The translations under genes and the position numbers were made by a program. Shown one piece after another: positions 1-9,077 of a DNA stretch of 64,000 nucleotides. The stretch spans positions 124,001 to 188,000 of the forward strand of contig NZ_BMPQ01000003.1 in NCBI RefSeq assembly GCF_014647675.1, written 5' to 3'. The first letter of the stretch is position 1. Each line of letters opens with the position of its first letter. The notes under the pieces were generated by a model. It worked only from the letters and a program-made list of their open reading frames with translations, was not told the origin of the DNA and made no database searches. Source of the stretch: Streptomyces flaveus. Lineage in GTDB: Bacteria > Actinomycetota > Actinomycetes > Streptomycetales > Streptomycetaceae.

Positions 1-585
1 AGTCCTCCTGGATGGACTTCGAGTGCACGGCGCTGCTGCCCGGCTCCTTCAGCGGGCCGTTGACCAGGTAGTCGTAGACACGTACGGCGATGGCGTTGAG
101 CATCAGCGTGGCCACGATCTCGTTGGCGCCGAGCCGCGCCTTCATCGAGCCCGGCACCAGGCCCATTCCGGCGCCCGCCATGGCCGCCGCCACCATGGGG
201 ACGATCACGGCGGCGACCGCGGGCAGCGGCAGGAAGATCGCGACGGCGGCGGCCGCCAGCGCCCCCGCGTAGAGCTGGCTCTCGGCGCCGAGGCTGATCT
301 GCCGGGCGCGGAAGGGGATGGCCACCGACAGTCCGAGCAGGGTGAGCGTGGTGGCGTCCTCCAGCCAGCGGCCGACACGGAAGGAGCGGTCCAGCGGGCC
401 GGTGAGCATCACTTCGTACGCCCGTACCGGGTCGTTGCCGGTGGCGAGCATGACGAGGAAGCCGATGGCCAGGGCGGCCAGGATCGTGGCGAGGGCCATG
501 CTGAGGTCGACCGCGAGGTCACGGCGCCGGGTCGTGCGGTACTGGCGTCGGTCCTCGGCCTCGATCGCGGTCATGGGGGTGGTGG

Positions 586-589
<4 letters not shown>
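1..589 (-). CDS. ABC transporter permease, nucleoside/simple-sugar type (partial, runs off left edge)
   Basis: Reads leftward from an ATG at 589 that overlaps the TGA of the ATPase gene (ATGA), so translation is probably coupled. About 196 residues are present. After a charged N-terminus (MTTTPMTAIEAEDRRQ) come hydrophobic segments with features of the BMP-linked permeases, such as LTGPLDRSF, ARQISLGAESQLYAGA and LGANEIVATLMLNAIA. Members of this family form the membrane channel with a second permease that usually follows, here outside the window. An internal ATG at 574 is an alternative start. Together with the ATPase and BMP lipoprotein this is a complete-looking nucleoside importer operon. 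Only the C-terminal part is missing because the window ends. Confidence 0.85.
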
Positions 590-2193
<1,604 letters not shown>

Positions 2194-2203
2194 GGCCGTT
2201 CGG

Positions 2204-3295
2204 CTAGAAGGCGCTGGGGACCGTGACGGAGCCCGACTTGACCTTGTCGGCGGCTTCCTGGACCTCGGTACGGATCTTCTCGGGCACCAACTCCCGGAAG
2301 TGTTCGTCGTTCACATAGCCGACGGCGTCCTCGGCGAGACCGACGGTGTCGACGGCGCCGTACTTCAGGGAGCCCTTCTGGTCCGCCTCCGCGGCCTTGA
2401 CCAGGGCGTTGCCGACGTTCTTGAGGATGGAGGTGACGACGGTGTCCTTCTGCGCCTGGTCGGTGAGCGTCTGGTACTGGTTGGAGTCCACGCCGAAGGT
2501 GTACCGCTTGGTGGTGACCGCCGACTCGAAGGTGCCGAGCCCGGAGAGTCCGGCGACCGGCCACACGAGTGCGGCGCCCTGGCCGTACATGGAGGTGCTG
2601 ATCTCCTTGCCCTTGGCGGGGTCGCCGAACGGCTTGTCGCCGCCCACGTATTGGACGAGGACGTCGGAGTTCTTTCCGCCGGCGTCCTTGAAGCCCGCCT
2701 TGAAGCCGACGACGAAGTCCTCGATGACCGGTATCTTCACGCCGCCGATGACGCCGACCTTGTTCTGGGATTCGGTTCCCTTCAGGGCTTTCTCGGCCAC
2801 CAGCCTCTCGGCGAGGAACCCGGCGAGATAACCCCCCTCGTTCTGCTTGAAGGTGACGGAGTAGACGTTCTCGCACTTGTTGGAACAGGTGCCGTTCTTG
2901 CCGCTGTAGTCGACGGGGGCGTCGAACACCCAGAACTTCTTGTCCGGGAATTCCGGGGCGAGTTCGCCGATGTATTCGGTGACGTCGAAGGTGCCGGCCG
3001 CCAGGATGTCGTAGTCGTCGGCCGAGGCGGCGTCCTCGAATCCGGGCTCCCACTTGGTGCGGTCGGAACCCAGCTCGACCACCTTGAGCTCGTAGCCCAG
3101 GTCCTTCTCGGCCTGCTTCAGCCCCTCGTAGGCGGAGTCGAAGAACGACTTGTCACCCAGCCCGCCATTGATCACCAATTTGATGCGCGGCTTGTCGGAG
3201 GCGGCCGCTCCGGAATCGTCCCCGTCCGATCCTCCGCACGCGGTCAATGCGAGCATGCCCGTCACCGCGAGGGCGGCGCTTCTTCCGTATCGCAT
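2204..3295 (-). CDS. BMP family lipoprotein, nucleoside ABC transporter substrate-binding protein
   Basis: 363 residues. The start is fixed by AGGAGG (complement of 3302-3307) six bases before ATG 3295; ATG 3298 is too close to it. The signal peptide ends in the lipobox LTAC followed by a G/S/D-rich linker, so it is a membrane-anchored receptor. The core (LVINGGLGDKSFFDSAYEGL, then KFWVFDAPVD and GGYLAGFLAERLV) is typical of BMP/PnrA proteins, which bind purine and pyrimidine nucleosides. First gene of the transporter operon. A perfect LacI-type palindrome lies about 60 bases upstream, so expression is probably induced when the nearby LacI protein is released. The exact ligand cannot be read from sequence. 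Confidence 0.92.
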   Translation of the reverse strand: MRYGRSAALAVTGMLALTACGGSDGDDSGAAASDKPRIKLVINGGLGDKSFFDSAYEGLKQAEKDLGYELKVVELGSDRTKWEPGFEDAASADDYDILAAGTFDVTEYIGELAPEFPDKKFWVFDAPVDYSGKNGTCSNKCENVYSVTFKQNEGGYLAGFLAERLVAEKALKGTESQNKVGVIGGVKIPVIEDFVVGFKAGFKDAGGKNSDVLVQYVGGDKPFGDPAKGKEISTSMYGQGAALVWPVAGLSGLGTFESAVTTKRYTFGVDSNQYQTLTDQAQKDTVVTSILKNVGNALVKAAEADQKGSLKYGAVDTVGLAEDAVGYVNDEHFRELVPEKIRTEVQEAADKVKSGSVTVPSAF

Positions 3296-3353
3296 CATGG
3301 ACCTCCTGATCATTTTCTTGCTGAGTGAGTAGCTGCGTTGACAGTAGGAAGTG

Positions 3354-3365
3354 CAAAACGTTTTG
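3354..3365. promoter_or_regulatory. LacI-type operator upstream of the BMP/ABC operon
   Basis: Perfect 12-bp palindrome CAAAACGTTTTG with the central CG typical of LacI/GalR operators. The 16 bases 3351-3366 are the exact reverse complement of 7640-7655, upstream of the amidohydrolase-lacI unit. It lies between the lipoprotein gene and the phosphorylase stop, in the expected promoter region. Confidence 0.85.
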
Positions 3366-3407
3366 GCTACGTTGCCCGGTTTCTGTTTGATTTCCGGTGT
3401 GGGAATT

Positions 3408-4343
3408 TCAGGCATCGGCGAGCAGCGCGGTGGCGGCGATGCGCAGCGCCCGGTCGAAGTCCGTCTCACGTTCCTCGGCGGTGAGGACGTCACCGGTGCG
3501 GAGGTGGTCGGAGACGGTCAGCACGGCGAGGGCCTCGCCGCCCTCCGCGGACGCCACGGCGTACAGTCCCGCCGCCTCCATCTCGACCGCGAGCGTGCCC
3601 CTGCGTTCCAGGGCGTCGAAGACGGCAGGACGGTCGAGGTAGAAGTGGTCGCTGGTGAACACCGGGCCGATGTGGACCGCTTCCCCACCGGACCGCTCCC
3701 GCTGCCGGGCGGCCTCCGCCGCCGCGTGGAGCAGCCGGTAGGACGGAGCCAGCGACAGGGTCACGCCGTCCACCAGGATGCGGCTGAGGCTGGAGTCGGT
3801 GTGAGCGGCGGAGGCGATCACCACGTCCCGTACCGCGACCGACTCCGTGATCGCACCGGCCGTACCGACCCGGACGATCCGGCGGACGCCGTAGTGGCGG
3901 AACAGTTCGGTCGCGTAGATGGAGACGGAGGGAATGCCCATGCCGGAGGCGAGGACCGACATCGGCTCGCCCTGGTGGGTGCCGGTGTAGCCGAGAATGC
4001 CGCGCACGTCGGTGACCAGCCGGGCGTCCTGAAGGAACGTCTCGGCGATCCGCCGGGCCCGGCGCGGGTCGCCCGGCATCAGCACCAGCGGAGCGAAGTC
4101 GCCCGGGGCGGCGGCGATGTGCGGGGTTCTGGCGCCGGCGCCCGGTCTGCGCTCCTGCCTCTGCCCGGGCGCGGGACCGGGCGGATGCGAGGACGCGAGC
4201 CCGGACGCGGATCCAGGCGCGTGCCCGGGCACAGGCCCGGAGCTGGGCTGGTGTGGCGCAGGTGGGGAGCCGGGGCCGGACTGGTGCGGTACTGGCCCGG
4301 AGCCGGAGTCGGGCAGGGGCCCGGAGGCCGGGGCCGGCGTCAC
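3408..4343 (-). CDS. deoD: Purine nucleoside phosphorylase, DeoD type, with long Pro/Gly-rich N-terminal extension
   Basis: Phosphorolysis of purine nucleosides to base plus (deoxy)ribose-1-phosphate. From residue 73 the match to DeoD is clear: TPHI, GDFAPLVLMPGDPRRARRIAETF, ILGYTGTHQGEPMSVLASGMGIPS, VEMEAAGLYAVA, and TVSDHLRTGD, which carries the Asp expected for purine specificity. Family members are about 235 residues; here roughly 70 extra residues of low-complexity Pro/Gly/Ser/His precede the enzyme. The GTG at 4343 overlaps the upstream TGA (GTGA), supporting this start, although GTG codons inside the extension could also serve. Cytoplasmic; last gene of the lacI-GATase-deoD run, next to the nucleoside importer. 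Confidence 0.88.
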   Translation of the reverse strand: MTPAPASGPLPDSGSGPVPHQSGPGSPPAPHQPSSGPVPGHAPGSASGLASSHPPGPAPGQRQERRPGAGARTPHIAAAPGDFAPLVLMPGDPRRARRIAETFLQDARLVTDVRGILGYTGTHQGEPMSVLASGMGIPSVSIYATELFRHYGVRRIVRVGTAGAITESVAVRDVVIASAAHTDSSLSRILVDGVTLSLAPSYRLLHAAAEAARQRERSGGEAVHIGPVFTSDHFYLDRPAVFDALERRGTLAVEMEAAGLYAVASAEGGEALAVLTVSDHLRTGDVLTAEERETDFDRALRIAATALLADA

Positions 4344-5089
4344 AGTTCCGCTCCGGCGAGCCAGTGCACCAGGCGGTCCCAGAGTTCGGTGTAGCCGTCC
4401 CAGGCCAGAAACGGTGGTGGTGCCCAGTGCGGTGCCACGTCGGAGGTGAACGCCGCCGATCTGCCCGCCCCGTGGTCACCGACCACGAGCAGCGGGTGCC
4501 CGGCGCACTCGGCCAGCAGCGATGCTTCCGGCCGGGCCGTGACCTCGTTGAGGCCCAGCAGCGCGGGCCAGGAACGCTCAAGTCCTCGTACGATCCCATG
4601 CTTGCCGACCACCTCGGGCACGGCACCGGACGGGAGCTCCACGCGGTCGTCGCGGTCCGCAATCAGCACCGGCAGGGCGGCAGCGAGCGGAGAGCGCCCC
4701 CAGCGCGCGCGGGCGTCGATGCCGCTGAAGGTGAGATAGCCGCCGATCATCAGCACCCCGCCGCCCCGCTCCACGAAGGCGCGCACCAGCTCCGAGCGGT
4801 CGGGGGAGGGCACGGAGCAGCTGAAGGTCTCGGGCGGAAGCTGGAAGCTGTTGGCGCCCACATCGCTGATGACCACGACGTCGTACGCGTCGAATCCGTC
4901 GGTGGAAGCCGGCACCCGGCTGGGGATCTCGTGCGAGGGGACGTACGTCACCTCGTGGCCCCGGGAACGGAGCGCGTCGAGGAAGACGCCTCCCCCTTCG
5001 GTGTATTCGGAGGTGTGGAAGGCGTCGAAGCCCTTCTGATGGACCGTGTACGTGAACCAGGACTCGCCGACGACGAGGACTCTGGGCAT
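4340..5089 (-). CDS. Glutamine-amidotransferase-like protein (PF07090-type), putative
   Basis: 249 residues starting MPRVLVVGESWFTYTVHQKG; start chosen at ATG 5089 behind AAAAGGCGG. It has the class-I glutamine-amidotransferase-like fold motifs of a conserved family of unknown activity: FDAYDVVVISDVGANSFQL, AFVERGGGVLMIGGYLTFSG and GAGRSAAFTSDVAPHW. I see no clear Cys-His-Glu triad of a true amidotransferase, so ammonia transfer is doubtful. Relatives occur beside sugar and nucleoside transport genes. Its stop overlaps the phosphorylase start, so the two proteins are probably made together. Role in this pathway unknown. Confidence 0.75.
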   Translation of the reverse strand: MPRVLVVGESWFTYTVHQKGFDAFHTSEYTEGGGVFLDALRSRGHEVTYVPSHEIPSRVPASTDGFDAYDVVVISDVGANSFQLPPETFSCSVPSPDRSELVRAFVERGGGVLMIGGYLTFSGIDARARWGRSPLAAALPVLIADRDDRVELPSGAVPEVVGKHGIVRGLERSWPALLGLNEVTARPEASLLAECAGHPLLVVGDHGAGRSAAFTSDVAPHWAPPPFLAWDGYTELWDRLVHWLAGAEL

Positions 5090-5177
5090 GGCGAACCGCC
5101 TTTTCGGGGAGTGCGGGGCAAAAGGTCTCGGGGCAACTCGGAGCAACTCGAGGCAATTCGAGGTAAAAGGCCTGAGG

Positions 5178-6245
5178 TCAGCGGGCGATGGGCGCCGTGC
5201 TGCCCCGTACCTTGAGCTCGACGGGAAGGGTGTGGCGGGAGGCGGGCGGGACCTCGCCCCGGGTGACGTACTGGAGCAGTTGCGCGGTGGCGGTGCGGCC
5301 CACGTCGTAGGCCGGCTGGTGGACGGTGGTCAGGGGCGGATGGGCCAGCGAGGCCGCCCGGATGTCGTCGAAGCCGACCACGGAGATGTCCCCCGGAACC
5401 GACAGCCCCGCCTCCCTGAGCGCGGTGAGGGCGCCGAACGCCATGAGGTCGTTGGCCGCGAAGACGGCCGTGCAGTCACCGTGGAGACCGCCCTCCTGGA
5501 CGAGTTCGGCGACGAGGCGGTAGCCGGAGCCTTCCTTGAAGTCGCCGGCGCGTTCGACGACTTCGCCGCGGAAGGCCCGCACGAAGCCGTTCGCCCGGGC
5601 GACGCCGCTCTTCAGGGCGCGTGGGCCGGTCAGCATCAGGGCCCGGCGGTGGCCAAGCGCCCGCAGGTGCTCGCCGACGAGCCGCCCGCCCGCCTCATGG
5701 TCGGCGGTCGCGATGAGGGCGCGCTCGAGCCCCTCGACCTCCTCGTCGGCCAGCGCGATCGGGAACTTGCCCATCAGGGCTTCCAGCCGCCGCCGGGACG
5801 GCGGGGATCCCGAGGCGTACACCATGCCGTCGATGAACCGGCTGCGGATCATGCCGAGATAGCGGTCCTCGCGGTCGGCGTCGAACTCGGTGTTGCACAG
5901 GATCAGTCCGTAGCCCAGGTCGTGGGCGGCGTCCTCGGCGCCCTTGGCGAGTTCGGCGAAGAAGGTGTTGCTGATGTCGGGGATGAGCAGACCGATCACC
6001 GAGGTGGAGCCGGCCTGGAGGCTGCGGGCGAGCGAGGCCGGGACGTACCCGAGCCGGTTGACGACGCTGCGGACCCGGGCGGCGGTCTGTTCGTTCACGG
6101 GCCGGTTGCCGCTGAGGACATGGGAGACGGTGGTGGCGCTGACCCCGGCCGCCGCGGCGACGTCCTTGATGGACGCGGGTCTGCGGACGGCCGACCGGCG
6201 GCCGGGCCCGTGGGACTCGTAGGCCCCGTAGGACTCATGGGTCAT
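5178..6245 (-). CDS. LacI family transcriptional repressor
   Basis: 355 residues. The N-terminal LacI helix-turn-helix and hinge are plain ([20 protein letters not shown], then [15 protein letters not shown]), followed by a periplasmic-binding-protein-like ligand domain ([40 protein letters not shown]). The gene overlaps the end of the amidohydrolase by 11 bases. It is the obvious candidate to bind the two identical CAAAACGTTTTG sites at 3354 and 7641, which would make it an autoregulated local repressor of nucleoside uptake and breakdown. The inducer is unknown; a nucleoside or a breakdown product is an inference from context. Confidence 0.93.
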   Translation of the reverse strand: MTHESYGAYESHGPGRRSAVRRPASIKDVAAAAGVSATTVSHVLSGNRPVNEQTAARVRSVVNRLGYVPASLARSLQAGSTSVIGLLIPDISNTFFAELAKGAEDAAHDLGYGLILCNTEFDADREDRYLGMIRSRFIDGMVYASGSPPSRRRLEALMGKFPIALADEEVEGLERALIATADHEAGGRLVGEHLRALGHRRALMLTGPRALKSGVARANGFVRAFRGEVVERAGDFKEGSGYRLVAELVQEGGLHGDCTAVFAANDLMAFGALTALREAGLSVPGDISVVGFDDIRAASLAHPPLTTVHQPAYDVGRTATAQLLQYVTRGEVPPASRHTLPVELKVRGSTAPIAR

Positions 6246-7608
6246 AGTGCTGCACCGCCCGTCCGTGGGACGTGTCCAGGATCCGGGCCACCCGGGCGTC
6301 GGCCTCGGCGAGCAGCGCGGGCTCGTCCACGGTGAGCAGCCTGCCGTCCCGCATCAGCACCCGGCCGTCGACGACCACCGTCCGCACGTCACTGGCACGG
6401 GCGCTGTAGACCAGCGCGGCACGCGGGTCGTGCAGCGGGCGGCAGTGGAGCCCGGTCAGGTCGGTGAGGACGATGTCGGCGCGCATGCCCGGCTCCAGCG
6501 CTCCGATGCGGTCCTGCAGCCCGAGCGCGCGGGCCCCGCCGCGCAGGGCCAGGCGCAGGGTGTCGGAGACGGTCATCCAGGTCGCGTCCCGCACGGCCTG
6601 CTTCTGGGTGAGGGCGACCAGCCGCAGCGCCTCCCACACGTCGAGCGTGTTGTGACCGGCGGCGCCGTCCGTACCGACCGCCACCGTGACGCCGGCACCG
6701 AGCAGTTCGCGGACCGGGGTGAGCGGGGACAGCGCGTGCTTCAGGTACACCTTGGGGCAGCAGGCCACCGCGGTCGTGCCGGCGTACTCGGCCAGCAGTG
6801 GAAGATCCTGCTCGACGATTCCGCAGCCGTGCGCGATCAGTGCTCCGGCCTCCAGCACCCCCGTCTCGTACAGCACTCGCACGGGTGTCAGGCCGCGCCG
6901 CTCCAGGCTGGACCGGGTCTGCTCCAGGTGTTCGGCGGCGTGAATGTGCATGCGCAGGCCAAGGCGCCGGGCGTGCTCGCTCAGGGTCCGCAGGTCCTCG
7001 TCGTCCACGGTGTACGGGGCGTGCGGCCCCAGTGACACGGTCACCCGGCCCTCGGCTCCGCCGTGCCACCGCTCCGCGAATTCCACGGTCGCTTCCAGGG
7101 CTTCCCGGCCCCGGCTGCTGAAGTAGGTGGGCGCGATGTCGGCCCGCAGACCGGTCTCGGCGACCGCCTCGGCGATCTGGTCGGGGAAGAAGTAGTGGTC
7201 GGCGAAGGTGGTGACACCCGAGCGGATCATCTCGGCGCAGGCCAGCCGGGCGCCGGTCCGTACGTCGGCGGGGGTGAGGTTGCTCTCCATCGGCCAGACG
7301 CGGTCGTTGAACCAGCCCTCGACCGTCACGTCCTCGGCCGCGCCGCGCATCAGCACCATGGCGCTGTGCGTGTGCGCGTTGACCAGGCCGGGGACGGCCA
7401 GCAGACCACGCCCGTCGATCACCTCCCGCGTACCCGCTCCGCCCTTCGCGCCGGCGGTACCGGTCGGCCGTACGTCCTCGATGAGGCCGTCCGCCACGAC
7501 GATGTCCTGCGCCCGCAGGATCTCGCACTCGCCCTCCGGCGGAACGCGCAGCACATCGCAGCCGGACACCAGCAGGCCGCCCGCCGACGCGGGCGCTCTC
7601 TCACTCAT
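6235..7608 (-). CDS. Amidohydrolase, S-adenosylhomocysteine/methylthioadenosine deaminase type
   Basis: About 457 residues from ATG 7608; a GTG at 7617 gives three more. Metal-dependent hydrolase of the MtaD/TrzA/AtzA group: PGLVNAHTHSAMVLMRG carries the HxH pair, then SLGPHAPYTV, MHIHAAEHLEQT and VGTDGAAGHNTLDVWE supply the remaining His and Asp ligands. Relatives deaminate adenosine-type nucleosides (SAH, MTA, 5'-deoxyadenosine), some act on guanine or triazines. Beside a nucleoside importer and DeoD, deamination of an imported purine nucleoside before phosphorolysis is the natural reading. First gene of a unit with lacI. Its start region carries a 13-bp duplication that makes the true start ambiguous. 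Confidence 0.88.
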   Translation of the reverse strand: MSERAPASAGGLLVSGCDVLRVPPEGECEILRAQDIVVADGLIEDVRPTGTAGAKGGAGTREVIDGRGLLAVPGLVNAHTHSAMVLMRGAAEDVTVEGWFNDRVWPMESNLTPADVRTGARLACAEMIRSGVTTFADHYFFPDQIAEAVAETGLRADIAPTYFSSRGREALEATVEFAERWHGGAEGRVTVSLGPHAPYTVDDEDLRTLSEHARRLGLRMHIHAAEHLEQTRSSLERRGLTPVRVLYETGVLEAGALIAHGCGIVEQDLPLLAEYAGTTAVACCPKVYLKHALSPLTPVRELLGAGVTVAVGTDGAAGHNTLDVWEALRLVALTQKQAVRDATWMTVSDTLRLALRGGARALGLQDRIGALEPGMRADIVLTDLTGLHCRPLHDPRAALVYSARASDVRTVVVDGRVLMRDGRLLTVDEPALLAEADARVARILDTSHGRAVQHYDP

Positions 7609-7625
7609 GGCGCTCACTCATGGCG
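7600..7625. repeat. 13-bp tandem duplication containing the start codon
   Basis: CTCACTCATGGCG occurs twice head to tail (7600-7612 and 7613-7625). On the minus strand this places two copies of ATGAGTGAG in different frames. The upstream ATG (7621) reads MSERHE and stops; the downstream ATG (7608) opens the amidohydrolase. Confidence 0.9.
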
Positions 7626-7628
7626 CAC

Positions 7629-7657
7629 AAGCTAGATATCCAAAACGTTTTGCACAA
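7629..7657 (-). promoter_or_regulatory. Predicted promoter overlapping LacI operator
   Basis: On the minus strand TTGTGC (7657-7652) and TAGCTT (7634-7629) are 17 bases apart, a good -35/-10 pair. The operator fills the spacer, so repressor binding would block polymerase directly. The expected RNA start falls at about 7622-7620, almost on the ATG at 7621, implying a leaderless or near-leaderless transcript. Confidence 0.6.
7641..7652. promoter_or_regulatory. LacI-type operator upstream of amidohydrolase-lacI
   Basis: CAAAACGTTTTG palindrome identical to that at 3354-3365. The extended 16-base match (7640-7655) is the inverse complement of 3351-3366. It sits within the -35/-10 spacer of the predicted promoter. 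Confidence 0.85.
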
Positions 7658-7713
7658 CAGGCCGCTCTGGCGGGAGTCTCCCGTCCCACCCTGGCCCGCC
7701 GGTTCACGGCCCT

Positions 7714-8667
7714 TCACGTCCGGTGGCGGCCGGCCTCTCGATCCCGCCAGTAGAGGAACGTGCGCTCCGGGTCCGGCAGCAGGTCCCACGGGTGGTGCGT
7801 CATATGGCGGCCGATGCGGTGGAAGACGGCGGTGGCCTCGGCCGGCCGGTGGGTGCGGGTCAGGGCGAAGGCGAGGACGTTGAGGTCGGTGACGGCTTCC
7901 GCGTGCGGTGCGGCGGCGGTGTGGAACCAGCCGGTCAAGGCCGTGTCGACCTCCTCGGCCGCCCGTGGGTCGTTCCAGTGGCCGCTCGCCCCGAACGCGA
8001 CGAGGGGATCCTGCCGCTGACGGTGGGCGACGAGTTCCACGCGGGCCGCCACGGGCAGCAGGACCAGGGGTGACCCATACGGTGCGCGGGCGGCGCCCTG
8101 CTGGGCGAAGTCCATCATGTCGGGAACCGTCCCGTGTCCGCGCGGGGACAGATAGCGCAGCAACCGGTGATAGGCGGTCCTGTTCCATGGGGCGCGGTTG
8201 ACGGCCTCGGTCCACACGGGCACGGCGTCCTTGGGGGGAGCCGCGAAGGACTGCAGCAGGGACAGCAGCGCCAGCCAGGGCGTGGGGTCCTCGGGACAGG
8301 CCTGCGCGGCCCGAAGGCAGGCCTGCTCGGCCCGCCGGGCGGCGGCCGGCCCTTCGTCCGGGGCACGCTCCGACAGGGCGAACGCCCGCAGGACCAGGGC
8401 GTCCCCGTCACCGGGCCGGTCGGTGACCCACCGCTGCGAGACCGCCGCGGGCAGGCTCCCCGCCAGTACGGAGATCCGGTGCACCCGACGGTCCCAGTCG
8501 CGCCCGGTGGCGCGCAGCAGGTCGGCGACCGGCTCCCAGAGTGGGCGGATACGGCCCGCGCCGAGGCCGTGGAGCTGCTGGGCGGGGCGCAGTTCGGCCA
8601 GGATGGCGTGCAGTGGGTGGTCGTCGAGTTCGGGCCGGATCAGCAGGGAGGGGCGGCGTCTCAGCAT
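7714..8667 (-). CDS. Conserved actinobacterial protein of unknown function, helical-repeat-like
   Basis: 317 residues from ATG 8667 (MLRRRPSLLIRPELDDHPL). The frame stays open further upstream, but that part is low-complexity Pro/Arg sequence overlapping a terminator and tandem repeat, so I start here. The middle is Ala/Arg-rich helical sequence resembling TPR-type repeats (AFALSERAPDEGPAAARRAEQA, AFALTRTHRPAEATAVFHRIG). No signal peptide, membrane span or catalytic motif is visible. It stands alone between the nucleoside locus and cstA-ybdD on the same strand. I do not recognise a function. Confidence 0.65.
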   Translation of the reverse strand: MLRRRPSLLIRPELDDHPLHAILAELRPAQQLHGLGAGRIRPLWEPVADLLRATGRDWDRRVHRISVLAGSLPAAVSQRWVTDRPGDGDALVLRAFALSERAPDEGPAAARRAEQACLRAAQACPEDPTPWLALLSLLQSFAAPPKDAVPVWTEAVNRAPWNRTAYHRLLRYLSPRGHGTVPDMMDFAQQGAARAPYGSPLVLLPVAARVELVAHRQRQDPLVAFGASGHWNDPRAAEEVDTALTGWFHTAAAPHAEAVTDLNVLAFALTRTHRPAEATAVFHRIGRHMTHHPWDLLPDPERTFLYWRDREAGRHRT

Positions 8668-8765
8668 CTCGGTCTCGCGGAGGGCTCGGTGGGCAGGCGG
8701 AGTCGGGGGCAGGAAGTGGTTGCGGTGCGGGGCGGGCGGCGTCAGGGCTGGGAGGCGCGCCCGCC

Positions 8766-8832
8766 CCGCGGTCCGGCTGCCGGTCCCGCGGTCCGGTTGC
8801 CCGTTCCGCGGTCCGGTTGTCGTCCCGCAGTC
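8766..8832. repeat. 20-bp tandem repeat downstream of ybdD
   Basis: CCGCGGTCCGG recurs at 8766, 8786 and 8806 with an exact 20-bp period, then decays near 8826 as CCGCAGTCCG. It adjoins the terminator hairpin and shares its GCGGTCC words, so it may be a degenerate expansion of the hairpin sequence. Confidence 0.75.
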
Positions 8833-8833
8833 C

Positions 8834-8860
8834 GCGGACCGCACGCGGGGTGCGGTCCGC
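8834..8860 (-). terminator. Hairpin terminator after cstA-ybdD
   Basis: Perfect 11-bp stem GCGGACCGCAC / GTGCGGTCCGC with a 5-base loop, 5 bases beyond the ybdD stop in its direction of reading. No U-tract follows, as is usual in high-GC actinobacteria. Confidence 0.7.
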
Positions 8861-8864
8861 GCAT

Positions 8865-9077
8865 TCAGCAGCAGCGGCTCTGCGGATGGTTCTCCCGGTG
8901 GTGCGTCCGCAGGACCTCGTACTCCCGTCGGCTGGGCGGCGGAGCGTGTGGGTGCCGGCGGCGGTGGCGCTCGCAGTAGCGGTCGTACTCCGACTCGCCG
9001 GTCAGCTCGCGCAGATACCAGCGGACCCAACGCGCGGTCCGCGCCCAGGGCCGGGCGTTCATGGACGGGGCGTTCAT
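8865..9077 (-). CDS. YbdD/YjiX family small protein
   Basis: 70 residues: MNAPSMNARPWARTARWVRW, then a core with ELTGESEYDRYCERHRRRHP and a C-terminal CC. This is the short basic PF04328 family that regularly accompanies CstA-type transporters; the Cys-containing EYDRYCERH segment is its hallmark. The ATG at 9077 overlaps the cstA stop (ATGA), so the pair is translationally coupled. In enterobacteria the partner is needed for pyruvate transport by the CstA homologue; a similar accessory role here is inference. A terminator follows directly. Confidence 0.85.
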   Translation of the reverse strand: MNAPSMNARPWARTARWVRWYLRELTGESEYDRYCERHRRRHPHAPPPSRREYEVLRTHHRENHPQSRCC

